From the NCBI GenBank assembly GCA_036244855.1, contig BQKZ01001947.1:1-64000 (forward strand): a stretch of 64,000 nucleotides of DNA. Direction: 5' to 3'. Position numbers and translations under genes: made by a program. This stretch comes from Temnopleurus reevesii (taxonomy: Eukaryota > Echinodermata > Echinoidea > Temnopleuroida > Temnopleuridae). The notes beneath the pieces were generated by a model. That model saw nothing but the letters and a program-made list of their open reading frames with translations, did not search any database and had not been told where the DNA came from. This document shows, piece by piece, positions 12,301-24,300 of the stretch. Position 1 is the stretch's first letter. Every line of letters begins with the position of its first letter.

Positions 12301-15300
12301 TAATATTGTTTAATAGGACACCCCTTCCTCTGAAGAAAATAGAAAAAATGCTTGGCTTTCATTCCCCCAACCTCCTGATGTTAATAGCTTGATCTGAAAA
12401 TTCTTAACTTACTGATCGCATTTTGAAAAGAACGACTTAATTTCTCTTTTCTTTCTTGAAGGAGTGGGGTTACCTCCCAAAAAGAATTCCATAGCCTGAT
12501 CTGAAATTTTGTAACTTTTTCTTACCGACTTGTCCTATTAAAAAAAACACACGCACAAAAAACTATTTCTCTTTTTCTATGAAGGGGAAGAGTTAACACC
12601 CAAAAAGAATCACATATTCTACATGGGATGATCAACTGACCTGTGAGACGAGGGCTTTCTGTTCATTCTCATTGTCCAGCGAGGGGTGCCTCTGGAAGAT
12701 GTCAGAATTTTTCCGGTGCGGTGGCTGACTGTTTTCGATGTGTACGCTGCCGTCGACCTGCTGTTGATCTGGCTGTGATTTCAAACTGTCCGCCTGGAGG
12801 GGGAAAATATGAAAACATTAAAATTGTTAATACACCCTGGTATTTACAATAATGTAGGATAAAAAGATGAAAAAGATTCAATTCAATTGGACTCCAGTAG
12901 ATGACGCTGTTACAATGTCTCTGCTACTGCTGCTGTTTAAAACAAATTTGAAAATCCCATGAGACGCACAATACATTTTCTCATGAACAAACAAGAAGCC
13001 GAATGAAGAAAAAAAGTACTTATGTTCTGCCTTGCCGATACTACCAACTTTTCTCGCACACCTCTGAAGCTACATTTGAAATAACCCACACCAATAAAAT
13101 GTTATGTTTTGCGAAGAAAAAAGAAAGATATCCAGTAATCTTTCCAACAGATTCTGGAACCAATACTCAATGAATGAATGCTGTATTCTATGTGGAGGAG
13201 TGTTATATAATCTGAAATAAATCCTCATGATGTCAAGCCGAAGTCCTCAGGGACGTGTAAGGAACTTGACAAAATTATTCACTGAATGACTGTTCTGAGG
13301 AGAACAACATAAGGTATGAAGGGAGAATAGCATTGTGATAAGAAGCAGATTATCCGGAGGGATACGCAATTGTAATTGAGGAAAAGTTAATATGATTGAC
13401 CCTAATAACCATCAAAGACATGCAAATTACTACTTTTATGAGGTGTTGGTAAAAAGTTGCGATCAATCGCAAATTAATTTGGTAAGCGCCAATCGAAACA
13501 ATTTTACTTCAAATTTGCAATCAATCGCAAATTGATTCGGTAAGCCATAATCGTAACAATTGTATCATACGCGTCTTGTCAAAAGCTCAGACAGGGCGCA
13601 AATGAAAATGTAAATTCCAATTTGCAACTGCTTTGTAGTTGATGTGCGATCAATGCAACTTTGTAGCAACACCCTCTTAAGTTTTTATTCTATGAAAAGG
13701 TAACGAAAAAATACAATATTGTATGTGACTGCGATGTGTTTGCTAGTCATCCTGCGTTAGTCAAAACAAAGATAAATTTTTCAACTCTTAAGCGATAAAA
13801 TGCCCCAAATTCCAACTTCTTTTCAACTTAAAATCGAAGTGCACAGGCATAGAAACGGTCATTGCTGACAAATTTTGACAACAAAGCATAACACTTCATG
13901 GCAATGGAGAATTAGGCCATTAGGTCAAAGTGTCTGTGACTAGAGTTTATCACACCTATGCTAATCCCACAGGATAGTCTGGTCTATATCACAAAGATTC
14001 ATCATCTGTTGGTTGCAACAAGTTATGTCTGGCAAAAAGCATGACAGACAAATTCTTAGGGGACGACATTAGAATGCTTGCAAGTAAAAATTTGCAAACC
14101 AAGTACAGTATATAAAATAAATATTATTTTGTATCCAATGATTCATTATGAGGTAACAGACATGGTGCTGTGATGGAGTGTCCAGATACTGTGAAAAAAA
14201 ATCACAGTAAATGGTAATCTGTATTGCTACATGTACCAAACCTAAACTGATGCTTGACATTTTTACTGTAATGATTTGAATCATACACATAACAAAGTGT
14301 CTCTTTAGCTTTCAGATATAAAAACCTGCACATTGTTATTTGACTATACTAGCCATTTTTTAAGACCAATCCGATAGACCAAACGAACATGAACATTGAT
14401 GACTACAAAATCAACTTTACCTGACTGAACCTTGGAGCCATTTTACTGTAGGCATAAATCAATGCTTTGAATGAAAACTTCAGAAGTAGCCAGAGAAGTT
14501 TTGAAAGCAGAATGCACAAAGCATAGGCAAGTTTTGCTAATTCACAAGTCAGAAAGACCAATACGCCATGCAAGATGATAGATGTGTGAAGTAAATCCAT
14601 TTTAATACCAGTCTGAACATTGTGATGACAGTACCCTATTCTCCTACACGCCAAATGAGGATATAGCCTGGTAAACTGATACCCACAAACTACCAGCAAC
14701 AGAGCGAATGCAACATGGACCACACCATGTAATAACATACATAATACAAAGGTTGGAAGAGTATATTTGTTTTTTTGAGAATAAACAATGACTCGCTGAA
14801 GTTTGCCTATTTGGATAGTCTGGATCGAAATGTGGGGGGATTATTGGGTAGAAAAAGAAAGTCGGCTTTTAAATTTTCTAATAAATATAACCCTAGCGAA
14901 TTGGAGATGGTACCCCCCAAAACAGGTAAAAAGGGAAAGATATGAATGCAAAATAACAAGTACAGAACTTCTACGGCAGTGAAAGAAAAAAAGTAACCCT
15001 ATCACCTGGGAAATGCAATACATCAGATGGGAGAGGTCGGTAGAAATGAACTTAAAACTTTCATCAAAATTAATACAGTGAAAAAAAAATGTATGAAACA
15101 GACTAGAAAGGGGGGAGAGAGAGACGGAGAGAGGAGGAGAGAGGAGGAAGGGGAGAGAGAGGGGGGGGGGGGGAGAGGAGGGGAGGAGAGGGAGGGAGAA
15201 ATAAAATAATAGAGGGGTTGAGATTTTAAAAATGGAGAAATGGAGAAAGAGCAGAGATGGAAACAAACTGAAAGAGAAAATTAAATAAAAATGGAAGGGG

Positions 15301-18300
15301 AAAGCCCCAAACACTTGTCCAGGTGCAACAACATATTCAAGGAGACATTTTATTCGACCCAAAAGGAAATGAAATACCTGCAGGTACATTGTCATGAATT
15401 TGTAAAAGAGCAAACAATGTTATATCAATATTTTTAAATATTTTAGAGAAAGACCAAGGCTTTGAAACAAACAAAGACAAGACACTTTTCATCAAACTAT
15501 GTTGAGTCCATAGTTTTAAAATGAATATTTAATTTTGTAGTAATTTTAACTGAATCAATATTTCATTTCCAAATTTTTCTGCAAGAGCATGCACTACTTA
15601 TCAGATAATAATATAGAGTAGAACCCTTAAAAATACTGAACTTATACATGTATGTCTCAGGAATAAAGGTTACTGTCTATATCTATGATTAGTCCATGAC
15701 CATCTATTCCTATTATACCCGCACTCACTCTCATCCTTCAAAACACTAGCTATACTTCCCAGAGGGTAGCCGTTTCCCTCTCAACAACGGAAGACTTCCT
15801 CCCAATTCTTCCCCTTCTCATGACAGGTATGTATCCGTCTTGAGTGATGGTTGAAGTGTCGACTTCCGTTTATTCTATTGAATACTTCCACTTTTGTGTC
15901 TGTTACAAGCAATCAGTGCCAAATACAACAGCACAGCTTTGTTCCTTATTGATATTTCTTTATTTTAGGAAACATAATTCAAAGAGGGTCACTATGCAAC
16001 TTTTGTAGTATCACAGGTAGTTCAATTCAACTTGCAATATCAGGCAACTAGACAAATAGTTTCTCGCATGTTTTACCAGACTTGTATAATTTTACACAAA
16101 TATTCTATTCACAACTTTATCTTTCTAAAGAGTTGATATTCTGGGACCGCTTCTTCCGCTCTTTAATGAGTCTTCATCGTAAAAAAACAACAAAAAACAA
16201 CAAAAAACAAAGTCGGGTAATTAAGAACAGTTGGTAACTGTGGTAAAACTTAAATTTAGATCCAAATATTTAATGCTCACCTCAATTTTCTGAATTTGGA
16301 TGGGAGACTCCGGCCGAATGACTCGTTCGATTCGGGTCAACGTCGTCGATGTCCTTCTGACCGGCTCTTCTATCCTCAATTCAACTGGAGTTGGGGTGTT
16401 GGGCGGTGTCTCAAAGACCTCACTGGACGTTGATGATGACCGTCCATTGATGGAAGACCTGGATGAACTCTTCTGCAGCTTCAGGTCATCGCCTCTCGAT
16501 GACCTCCGCGATCGTCTCTCTTTAGATCGTATCGAACCCTGGCGCTCCTGAAAGGCTGGTGGATCTCTGTCTGTAGGGCTGGCGCTCTCGATCACCCGAC
16601 TATCGAAGCTGCTCTTGCGATGCCTGGCTGTGAGGTCTATGGTGAGGTTGGACCTTGAGGCATCAGTACTGTCATGTCTGGGCTGAGGGGTTGGGATGAC
16701 GTCAGGAGCGGCCGTTGCCTGAGGGATGGGCGGAGGTTTCTCCTGCAAGACCGGTGTCGACTCCAAGACTGGAGCGGACTGCTCTTGTGTGACAGGTGCA
16801 GCATCGATCTGAACAAAATTGATGGGTTCCTTGTCCGGGATGATGGGACTTGCTTCTTTCTGGGCAGTTGCGATGGCTTTGTTTATTGCTTGAATCCAAT
16901 TGGTTCGTATCTTGCTGGTCATCGCCCCCAGGTGATTGATAGTTTCATCTTCCATCTACAAGGAGAAACATGGGTGACAGAAAGAGAAAACATCTTCCAA
17001 TAAATCATACCCATGCCTGTGGTTGTAAAGCTTTGGAAAATTATAGACAGCAGTGTGAGATATTTGCATTTCCAGATCAACAATGCAGGTCCCAAAGCTT
17101 AGCTGGTCACAAATACAGATTTAATAACCATACATCTAAATCACATGGATGTGGATACACATTGCTAGAAAACCAAATTGAAACTTGAGCAGGCATTTAA
17201 TAATCACCACATCTATCTGATGCTTCATTAATAAAATAAGCAATAAGCTTAGATCATCAACAGATTAAGCTTAAATCCCCAGATTTCCTACAGGATCTTG
17301 TTACAAAGCCACAAGCTCTCAGCCACTACTATCAAGTTTCCTAAAGCATTAGTAAGCTAGTGATCAATCCATGTGTCATGTGCTAGATAGGATTAATATT
17401 TCTGTATTCTTGGGGAAATTCATGGTGTGAGCAGAGCAGAGCATACCATGAAATGGCATCGCATTAGTTATTTAACTTTGAAAAGAATTATGAAAAATGC
17501 CTAGGGGCAAGGGTGAAGAAACCAGTTATCAAAGTCATTAATCAACCGACTGTATACCACCCCTCCTGTTCAAATGCCCCCCTTTTTTTCCCTATGTGCC
17601 ATGTGCCTTTCCTGAAGTACGTCTAAAATCCCTCATCCTTACAAAACAACATCCACTTCCCCTTTATCTTTACATCCCCCGACCTGTAAGGGTACCCATA
17701 TATCCTATCCCAAAACTCCATACAGGACAAGATAACTGTGATCACTACACCTAAATCCATCTCATAATTTCAGTCTAAAACTTGTTGAACCATCAATATT
17801 TTGTCAACATCAAACCAACATTAGACCAGAGGGGTATTTACCCAAGTCATTCTAAGATTTGTGAAAGAGACTGGTGTATGTTATTGAGGTTTATACTGTA
17901 AAAATCTTCATCCTTTAGCATAGTAACTGATACCAGTCATTCTTAACGTCATTCTTACAATGTCATTCATACCCCGGTGTATTACCGCCCAGCATCCATA
18001 ATAACACACTGGACTAGTTATGAGTATGGTCCGCTCATATAAAGGCACACGTAATAAAAAGGCACGCATTCAAAATGCACGATTTATCAATGGCAAATAC
18101 GCGCTAGAAAAACTCTGTAGCTTGGGACTAAGGAAGCCTTTGCGAACATAATTTTTTGCTAATACATTCAAGAATTGGGCACAAAATCGTAAGTTTTCTT
18201 TAACACCAATGATTTGATACTATTTCATATTAATCTTTAGAATTTATATGACATTAGGAAGTAAAAAAATATAGCAATAAAAGTTCAAAATTATCGTTCA

Positions 18301-21300
18301 TTTGATCGGCAAAGAGCAGTGCGTGCCTTTAAATGTGTTCCAAAACTACTAGTTTGAAAGGCGATGTCGGAAACTCTTCCTCGGAGACGATTTTTATGTT
18401 TTTTTTTCTGTTAAATATTTATATCTTCATAATCTTCAGAATATTCTCCTTCGAGTGATACCAGATTCAGTGATTGAATGATATATTTTACTGTTTTATA
18501 TTTACTTAAAAATAAGGTGCTAGCCTTTATAGACTTCCATCATAAACTTTAGTATCATTATGTCAATAAAAATACATGACATTGACATCTTGTTTTATGT
18601 CAGAGAACAAGCCATTGTATATCCCTTGATCCCCACCTTGATTTGGAAGCCATAATTTCTGCTGGCGGACGTTTCTGTCGCTTCCTTACACNNNNNNNNN
18701 NNNNNNNNNNNNNNNNNNNNNNNNNNNNNNNNNNNNNNNNNNNNNNNNNNNNNNNNNNNNNNNNNNNNNNNNNNNNNNNNNNNNNNNNNNNNNNNNNNNN
18801 NNNNNNNNNNNNNNNNNNNNNNNNNNNNNNNNNNNNNNNNNNNNNNNNNNNNNNNNNNNNNNNNNNNNNNNNNNNNNNNNNNNNNNNNNNNNNNNNNNNN
18901 NNNNNNNNNNNNNNNNNNNNNNNNNNNNNNNNNNNNNNNNNNNNNNNNNNNNNNNNNNNNNNNNNNNNNNNNNNNNNNNNNNNNNNNNNNNNNNNNNNNN
19001 NNNNNNNNNNNNNNNNNNNNNNNNNNNNNNNNNNNNNNNNNNNNNNNNNNNNNNNNNNNNNNNNNNNNNNNNNNNNNNNNNNNNNNNNNNNNNNNNNNNN
19101 NNNNNNNNNNNNNNNNNNNNNNNNNNNNNNNNNNNNNNNNNNNNNNNNNNNNNNNNNNNNNNNNNNNNNNNNNNNNNNNNNNNNNNNNNNNNNNNNNNNN
19201 NNNNNNNNNNNNNNNNNNNNNNNNNNNNNNNNNNNNNNNNNNNNNNNNNNNNNNNNNNNNNNNNNNNNNNNNNNNNNNNNNNNNNNNNNNNNNNNNNNNN
19301 NNNNNNNNNNNNNNNNNNNNNNNNNNNNNNNNNNNNNNNNNNNNNNNNNNNNNNNNNNNNNNNNNNNNNNNNNNNNNNNNNNNNNNNCCACCCACCGAGA
19401 CAAGCAGTTACATTCAAGTTTTAAGAGAGATTGGTGTACTACTGGAAAAGCAGGTTGAGGCGGTGTTTCACCAAGTTAAGAATGACTTCAAGAACAGATT
19501 CCATAATGACCTTTATCAGTTCTTGTGCTCAATGATTGAAATCATTCCAAAGACAAACCAAAAAACAAACTCCATTCTTTCTTAACTAAGAAAGAATTAT
19601 GAAACACCGCCCTGCATGCCAACATCGGTCTCACAGGATAAGAGGTCTCTGAATAGAAGGTTAAAGGCTATTTCAAACTTACGTTTTCATCACTTGAATC
19701 CTTGAAGTGACTGAGCTTGTTATCCCGAAGTACAAACCAGTATTTATTCCAATCCTGCTGTAAGAAAAAATATAAAAACAGAATTTAAAATTACAGCTAA
19801 TAAAAAAAGAAGGATCTTGATAAAACATTGATGTGTAAAATCAAGAGACATGTTTATAATAATCATGAATAATACATAAAATAAAGGTCAAAATATTTTG
19901 CTTACCTGGGTATCACTATAAATATGAATACAAAGGGATCACTGCATCACATTTATTGTTCTATAAACCATTTAGAGAGATAAAGGGTAGCAAATCATTC
20001 TGACCTGTTCTGTATGTACATGTAAACCTTGAAATCCATCTTCCACATAACATTCTTCCCATTCATCAATCCCCTTTCCATTTCAAGAGCAAAGTACATG
20101 TATGCATATGGAGAAGTGTGACTCCCCCCCCCCCCCCCCCCCCCCAAACCTTCTACAGTGTACAGTACTTTGTTGTAGTTATGAAACATTTGACATTACT
20201 GAAACCTTGACATATTCCGCATATTCCATGTTGGAGTCTGTCAAAGTACAAATTAAACGGAAAGTTTGAGGCTGTGTGAACAGACCTGGAGAGAGATGGT
20301 ATGTGGGGTGTGTTTATGTTTACCATAAACATTGGGTGGTATGTTTCCCTTGTGGAATTTAGGAGTTGACACTGTCAAACAAGTTGTGTTGAAATTGCCA
20401 AAGATTTACTTACAACTAAAAAATGTACAGAATTATTAATTAGTATATTTTAAGGGAAGCATCAGTTTTATTCTCCAAAGCATAGTGAAAGTAGAAAAAA
20501 GTTAACTTACATGTAGTGAAAGTAAATCAAAGAAAAAAGTTAACAAACTACTTGTACATAATATTAGCCTATTGATGTACATTATCACCAATTTCAAGCA
20601 AGCCAATTTACACTATATGAGATTGCACAGCTATGATAAATAAAGGATATATATGATATCAACATTTTGCTTCCAGTACAAGTTATCCCTGAACCTCCGA
20701 GCTAGTGTTAATAACAAATTTAGCGAATTCCAACAAAACTTGCATAAGCTTTGAAAATGGAATTAAATGTAATTGATTGTGTAAAGTATCATTTCAGAAG
20801 AAAAGAAAACATACTCAAACACTTCCTGCAATATGGATGTACTTTAAAAATTAATTTAAATATGATTCATATTCATGGTCTCAGGTAAACTCTTGACAAT
20901 TAGAGGTAGGATTGGCTGTTACAGGTAAACTTTGCTATTTTCATGCTTCCATGACGTGACTTATATTTCAACCAAACGATTGAAACCAAGACAGGTGAGA
21001 TAAGATGGTTTAAATAAGGGGTCTACGTAGCCCAGGATATAAGTATGTCTTCTCCATAGTCTAGCCGATGGGTTAAGATAACAAACAACAGGATGGGTGC
21101 CATCCTCATGCCCTAATTCACAAAACTTATCATCACCAGCAAGTATTACACTGGATGCTAGGCCTTTCAAAAGGCTGAAGTTCTGTAGCCTACAAACAAA
21201 GTCTGACATACAGTGTGGGCATACATGTACAATATGTTGAACCACAAATGTTCCAGAAACGATAAAAACTTCTTTTTTTTGTTGCTGTTTTGTTTTAAAA

Positions 21301-24300
21301 GAAGAGTCTACCCCAAAATGGTATTTCCTCAACAGGAGCAGAAAAATCAGATGAACCATGCTCACCATTTTTTTTCTGCTTCTGTTACAAAAATATCATT
21401 TTGGGGTAGACCTTCTTTTAACAGAACATATTCGTTTTAAATATAACAACACAAAATGATAAGACAATAAATGTTCACAGAATTTCTCCAAAGCTTACAA
21501 AGGAAGATCATGTGGCGACTACAAATTGTTCCTATTTTTTATCACTTTTGAATTACTTGATTCAATTTCCCTTGCCAAAATAAGTATTCTTGTGCATTGT
21601 AACATAGACCTACATGTACCTATGGTTGTAATGAATACAATTTTAATTTTTAACCACTTACAGGGTACAATCTAAATCACAATTTTCACTGAATACTACA
21701 GAGTAAATGTCACCTTTAAGTGCATGTAATTATCCCAAGGAACTATTTCAAGCAGTGGCATATAGAAGCAATTGGGAACAAATACCTCCTTGAAATTGAT
21801 CTTGGGATTAATTTTCACCCTTAATTTTACACCCAAGAAGGTTAGATGAATTCTAAAAGGATTAACGTGACAAACAAATAGCCTTGGTGATAAATCAGTC
21901 TTCGCATGCAAGGCATACGAGGCCTTATCCTTAAAAAGATCTCAAATAAAAATATTAGTGCTTAATGGGTAAATTAAAATTGATTTGAGGGAAGTTTTCA
22001 ATTCAATCTCTTCTGATAGGGATTTCTCAGTATCATTTATTACATATCTCTATTCTTCATATTTTGTTTGTTATAATTTTCTTTTTCTTTCTCTTTTTCT
22101 TCCTGCCTTTTTTTAGGGGGGCTGTGAAATTAATTTCTGATTAATTACTTGGAGATACATGCATCATCTTTAAAACAAACATATGCATGCAAAAATATAC
22201 TCTATAGCAGGAAGAAAATTATGATACTGTACCCTACATAAATTTCCTTCAGCAAGAAATTTACCCATAGTGTGCTGCACTCAACCCAGAGGAGGTGAAT
22301 GGGTACCGGCAGGAATTTATTCTTCTAAATGCAGAAGTGCCTACTTGGCAGCTATGCTATGGCCAGGTAATAATATTAGATGATTTGTCTCGCGCCTCTG
22401 AATAGGTGACTAGAGAGATGGCGTGTTTAAATTCTATATATTATTATTATCACTTAAATACACTCGTACCAAGAAACTTGTGAGGAATTTATTTCACTCC
22501 AGATAGAGATGAATACATGTGTATGGTGAAATTTTCAATGGGATTTTGTGTCCTCTAATTTTGCGACCATAAATTTGCTGAAATTAATCATAATGCCCAT
22601 AGAATTATTTACAATGATCTTTCAAAAAGTGAAAATAACACTCCAATAAAATATGTAAATATGTCTCAAATTCAATGGATTTGCTAAAATTGATGAATGC
22701 TGAAGTACTAGCTTTTACAGTATATTGAATATTTTTACCTCATACCCATCTTCATTGCTATAATGCCTTGGTCAATATTCTCAAATAGAGAGAGATAGAA
22801 AATAGGGTGAGAAAGAAACCTTCCGAAAATTGGGAGATCAGAGACATCGTGGATTAAGCGAAACCACATCAACTATTAAAGTAAATAGTGGCTTTACGCC
22901 TTGTTTCACTTGAGCAATCCACAAACGCTGGATTAGCACTGTTAATCCTCCGTGTCTATTCGGAACTGTCACATGGCAGTATGCTTACGAGCAGGTGATT
23001 GGGTATGCACTAAACTGTGACTGGATTCAGGTAAAGAGGGAGGGATAGGATTACCGTATGTATAGGGCTTTGAAAATCCCACTATTCCTAATATAAATGT
23101 AGATATAATCACTGTAGATATATCCTCATCAAGGTCATTCTCTAAATCTGTCAATGTTTGAAGGCCATCCTACCCATATTTCACATCCTATTATCAAATA
23201 CCGAACAAAATGTAAATATATATACTCATTTTGGGAGTTGGACCTATGCCATTTATCCAGAGGTGCCAATAAAATAAAAATGATAAAAATCCCACTAAAC
23301 CTGTACTTTAACTATCAAATTTACATTTTCAGAATAAAAAAAATTATATTCTTAGCTTTCATACATTTTCCAACACTGTATCTCAAGGACTTAAAACATC
23401 ATATTTTCTATAAATGTCCTTGTTCATGGAGTATCCCTTATCATCCATATTCCATTGCTATTTTGCTCAAACAACTTCAGAAAAAGAGGATTATGAAATA
23501 GCTTTGGTCTGCGAGAGAGATTTGTCAAAATGAATTTTCCCTGAACACAATTTTATATATAATTTGTTTGAGGTCACTTGTGAGATTAATCAAGGTTTGA
23601 GCGTAAATGTCTTCATATATCACTACCCAAAGCTTGCGAGCATAATATTGATAAATGTTTATCAGAACATTTGGCATGTTGTATTGAAGAAGGAGGCGAA
23701 GTATTTGGGGGGGTTCCCATAATTTGAAATGACTGGATATCCATCATTACAGTATTTCCGAGGCTCTTAAAAGCTCTTTAACTGACATCATCCTATAAAT
23801 TAGGATTAAATACAGATATATATCATTTTAAGTCATGTGCACAAGATAAACAGGATTCTAATATTGTTGATGATGTAAATTGTAAATGCACATGAAAACA
23901 TTTTGACAGATTATCTATTTATCCATTTAATTATCAATTTTTCATCCATCATAACCCATCAGTAGTTAAATATGGTTACATTTGGGGTCCTTGTTATGCA
24001 GTCCTACAAAAATAAAAAATCACGGATGATGCTTAACTTTGGTAATGTACACACAAACTAAGAAGATTTTCAAGGTTCTTTGAATCCATTTTTTTTTTTT
24101 ATTAAAGAGTAGAAATTTCCTAAATGATCACTTACATCTTGGTCAGAGTCTTTCCTCATTAGCCAGCCATTCTTGAGATGAAGAAGACCCTGGGTTGGAA
24201 AGAATAGGGTAAAGAGAGAAACAGAGAAAAGAACATTGTTACTTTCAGATGATCAATCAAAACTGTACTGTATTCCCTCTTCATCTGTGTCACCTTTCTT

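Larger units (their letters stand above)
12794..16280 (-). other. Intron (3.5 kb)
   Basis: Holds an inverted-repeat element (13442-13673), a candidate alternative first exon (14421-14738) and a purine-rich microsatellite (15104-15201). The rest is AT-rich sequence without recognised content. Confidence 0.7.

Noticed and set aside
14841..15413. 190-codon minus-strand frame rich in Phe, Ser, Leu and Pro
   Set aside because: It is the complement of a GA/GGA microsatellite; low complexity and no splice or family support.
18595..19458. Long open frames on both strands
   Set aside because: They run across unknown bases; only the 55 nt at 18637-18691 are real coding sequence.
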